Shown: piece after piece, positions 62,502 through 64,000 of the stretch
How the letters are laid out: each line of letters starts with the position of its first letter
Numbering within the stretch: the first letter of the stretch is position 1
Origin: Paenibacillus lutimineralis
Lineage (GTDB): Bacteria > Bacillota > Bacilli > Paenibacillales > Paenibacillaceae
Assembly: GCF_003991425.1 (NCBI RefSeq)
Contig: NZ_CP034346.1
Location: 4,935,501 to 4,999,500, forward strand
Reading direction: 5' to 3'
DNA length: 64,000 nucleotides
Notes under the pieces: generated by a model
What the model was told of the DNA's origin: nothing
The model's input: the letters and a program-made list of their open reading frames with translations, nothing else
Databases searched by the model: none
Translations under genes and position numbers: made by a program

Positions 62502-62708
62502 ATGCCCACTCCCTTTATCATCCTAACGAAGCGATCGATATCGCCGATTCTCGTATATCTATCTCTAGATCTAGTGTATCATAATCAACTATGTGAATAA
62601 AAACTCATGAGGGAAGGACTACTTTTCCCCCTTAGAGCAAGATTTGGTATGATAGTAGGACGGTATACTCACAAAATAACGAACTCAAAATGTATAGGGT
62701 GGTAAACA

Positions 62709-63179
62709 ATGGAGTTTAAGACAAATGTCATGAGAATCTTGGACAAGCTGAAGGTGGAATATAGCAGTTATAGCTACGCGGGTACGGATGCGATTAGTGG
62801 TACCGAGGTGGCTGAGACTCTGGGGCAGAATCCGGATCAAGTATTCAAGACCTTAGTCACCATCGGAAAGTCGAAGAAATACTACGTATTTATGATCCCA
62901 GTTGCCAAGGAGCTTGAATTGAAAAAAGCCGCGCAAGCGGTTGGGGAGAAATCGATTGAGATGATCAAATCGAAGGATTTACTGCCGATTACCGGATATA
63001 TTCACGGAGGCTGCTCCCCGATCGGTATGAAGAAGAGCTTCACCACGACAATCGATGCATCAGCCGCCGCTTATCCGACGATTATTTTCAGTGCAGGCAA
63101 AATTGGCTATCAGGTCGAACTAAGCTTGGATGATCTACAAAAGGCCATTTCCTTCCAGTTGGAAGACATTTCACAATAA
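62709..63179 (+). CDS. ybaK: Cys-tRNA(Pro) deacylase, YbaK/EbsC family
   Basis: A 156-residue YbaK-fold protein: VFKTLVTIGKSKKYYVFMIPVAKELELKKAAQAVGEKSIEMI and the substrate loop GYIHGGCSPIGMKK, both typical. The family hydrolyses Cys-tRNA(Pro) misacylated by ProRS. ATG with GGGTGG site. Convergent with the next gene. Confidence 0.9.
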   Translation: MEFKTNVMRILDKLKVEYSSYSYAGTDAISGTEVAETLGQNPDQVFKTLVTIGKSKKYYVFMIPVAKELELKKAAQAVGEKSIEMIKSKDLLPITGYIHGGCSPIGMKKSFTTTIDASAAAYPTIIFSAGKIGYQVELSLDDLQKAISFQLEDISQ

Positions 63180-63191
63180 GTGCTTACAACC

Positions 63192-64000
63192 TTATAGGCG
63201 CTCGATTCTCTTTAGCTTTTTTAACCCCTGATGCGGCTCATATGGCGTAAAATTAATATTTGGAACGACGCCGCCATGGGAACGAATTGTTCTTGTTAAT
63301 GATGCAGTAATAGTATCCTCTTGAATTGGAGCGTCCCCTTGCACCTGTATTTGCACTTCTAAATCACGGGACGGGTGCTGAAGCACCTTGTATTCGTCAA
63401 TCCTGTCCGAGCCCGAGTAAATGCTCTGCCGAATAAAGTCTGGGAAAATAGATACCTTTTCCTCGCCACTAGATGACAGAAACTCAAATATATCATCACT
63501 ACGTCCTTCAATTTGGGAGATGGCCGTTAGTGGTGATCCGCAAGGACATGGATCTTCCCGGAGCGTCAAAATATCATTAAGCCGATAATTAATAATCGGT
63601 TGAGAAGAACGGAACAGATCCGTTACGATCGGCATAAACTTCTTCCTGTCTGCTGTCACATACTCCCTCTTGACATAGAGCAAGTCCTCGTTCAAATGCA
63701 ATGTTCCATGCTCGCATGTCGCTCCCAGAAGCCCTTCGGTACATTGATAGACCTGGTGGACAGTCTGTCCAAACTGTCGCCCGATAAACTCCTCATCTAG
63801 CGGATCCAGCACTTCAGCAACACTAATGACCTTACGAGGAGCGATCGTCAGCTTGGAGTCCGCCTGCTGCACAGCCAGCATTCTTAACATCGAGGGCGGT
63901 GCAACGAGGATGGTCGGCTGCAACTGCTGCAGGTTATCTACATGCTGCTGCAAGGAATGGAGCAAGTCATAAAAGTGAAACTTAATCGTTCCGGACTGAA
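63192..64000 (-). CDS. PaaK/F390-synthetase-like adenylate-forming enzyme (5' end outside window)
   Basis: At least 269 residues, open to the right edge. The segments LQQLQPTILVAPPSMLRMLA, VYQCTEGLLGATCEHGTLHLNEDL and INYRLNDILTLREDPCPCGSPL match the phenylacetate-CoA ligase/coenzyme F390 synthetase-like group of adenylating enzymes. The CPCG pair and the conserved RxND are present; the ATP-binding loop lies outside the window. Substrate unknown; these proteins often appear in secondary-metabolite or cell-envelope clusters. Confidence 0.82.
   Translation of the reverse strand, partial: QSGTIKFHFYDLLHSLQQHVDNLQQLQPTILVAPPSMLRMLAVQQADSKLTIAPRKVISVAEVLDPLDEEFIGRQFGQTVHQVYQCTEGLLGATCEHGTLHLNEDLLYVKREYVTADRKKFMPIVTDLFRSSQPIINYRLNDILTLREDPCPCGSPLTAISQIEGRSDDIFEFLSSSGEEKVSIFPDFIRQSIYSGSDRIDEYKVLQHPSRDLEVQIQVQGDAPIQEDTITASLTRTIRSHGGVVPNINFTPYEPHQGLKKLKRIERL

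Overview
The window looks like a chromosomal piece of a Gram-positive, endospore-forming Paenibacillus-type bacterium. The evidence is strong Shine-Dalgarno sequences with many TTG/GTG starts, a T-box riboswitch, sigma-A promoters, a CmpA spore-cortex regulator, S-layer (SLH) anchoring, Lpl/YesMN-type sugar uptake with a two-component system, and the Bacillus gene order ydcC-alr-ndoAI-ndoA. No rRNA genes, CRISPR array, prophage or insertion sequence were recognised. The assignment to Paenibacillus is inference from gene content.

Layout. 0-8 kb: a minus-strand tad operon for a type IVb (Flp) pilus (TadZ, TadA, TadB, TadC, Flp pilin, two TadE-like proteins and a DUF5702/TadG-like protein), with an intrinsic terminator between the likely promoter and the first start codon. 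8-10.7 kb: a DCC-family redox protein, a small Cys-rich protein, tRNA-Leu, and an XRE regulator divergent from a PAS/Cys-cluster protein. 10.8-17.2 kb: an iron-siderophore locus in the order btr-feuA-feuB-feuC-esterase, with two Fur boxes and a direct-repeat operator; the esterase is a tandem fusion. 17.3-18 kb: two tRNA units (Asn-Ser and Glu-Leu). 18-22 kb: MFS exporter plus ArsR-like regulator, a small basic protein, an SprT-like protein, a hypothetical protein, a tandem repeat element and cmpA. 22-24.7 kb: tex and a DUF4190 membrane protein. 25-28.3 kb: a MacA-like adaptor, ATPase and permease behind four helically phased repeats. 28.4-31.9 kb: ydcC-alr-ndoAI-ndoA.

32-33.5 kb: trpS behind a tryptophan T-box and then a well-initiated leader ORF carrying three consecutive Trp codons, whose 3' end overlaps trpS. 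This is the most interesting locus of the window. 33.5-39.6 kb: a 2003-residue cell-surface protein (lamin-tail domains, metallophosphoesterase, three SLH repeats). 39.8-41.4 kb: a small SH3/Sm-like membrane protein and an MFS transporter. 41.5-48.8 kb: a sugar ABC importer (two permeases and a lipoprotein) with its YesMN-type response regulator and histidine kinase, a cre site and 21-bp direct repeats. 49-53 kb: an amino-acid permease and a membrane-anchored alpha/beta hydrolase. 53-57 kb: a GbsR-type regulator divergent from an opuA glycine-betaine importer. 57.3-64 kb: a second small SH3/Sm-like protein, a frameshifted DUF981 gene, an ABC exporter with a coiled-coil FtsX-type permease, a YbaK deacylase and a PaaK-like ligase running off the right edge.

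The genes are mostly independent physiological modules: surface pilus, iron, sugar and osmolyte uptake, efflux, and aminoacyl-tRNA supply. Several carry clear cis-regulatory structure that can be read directly from the DNA.
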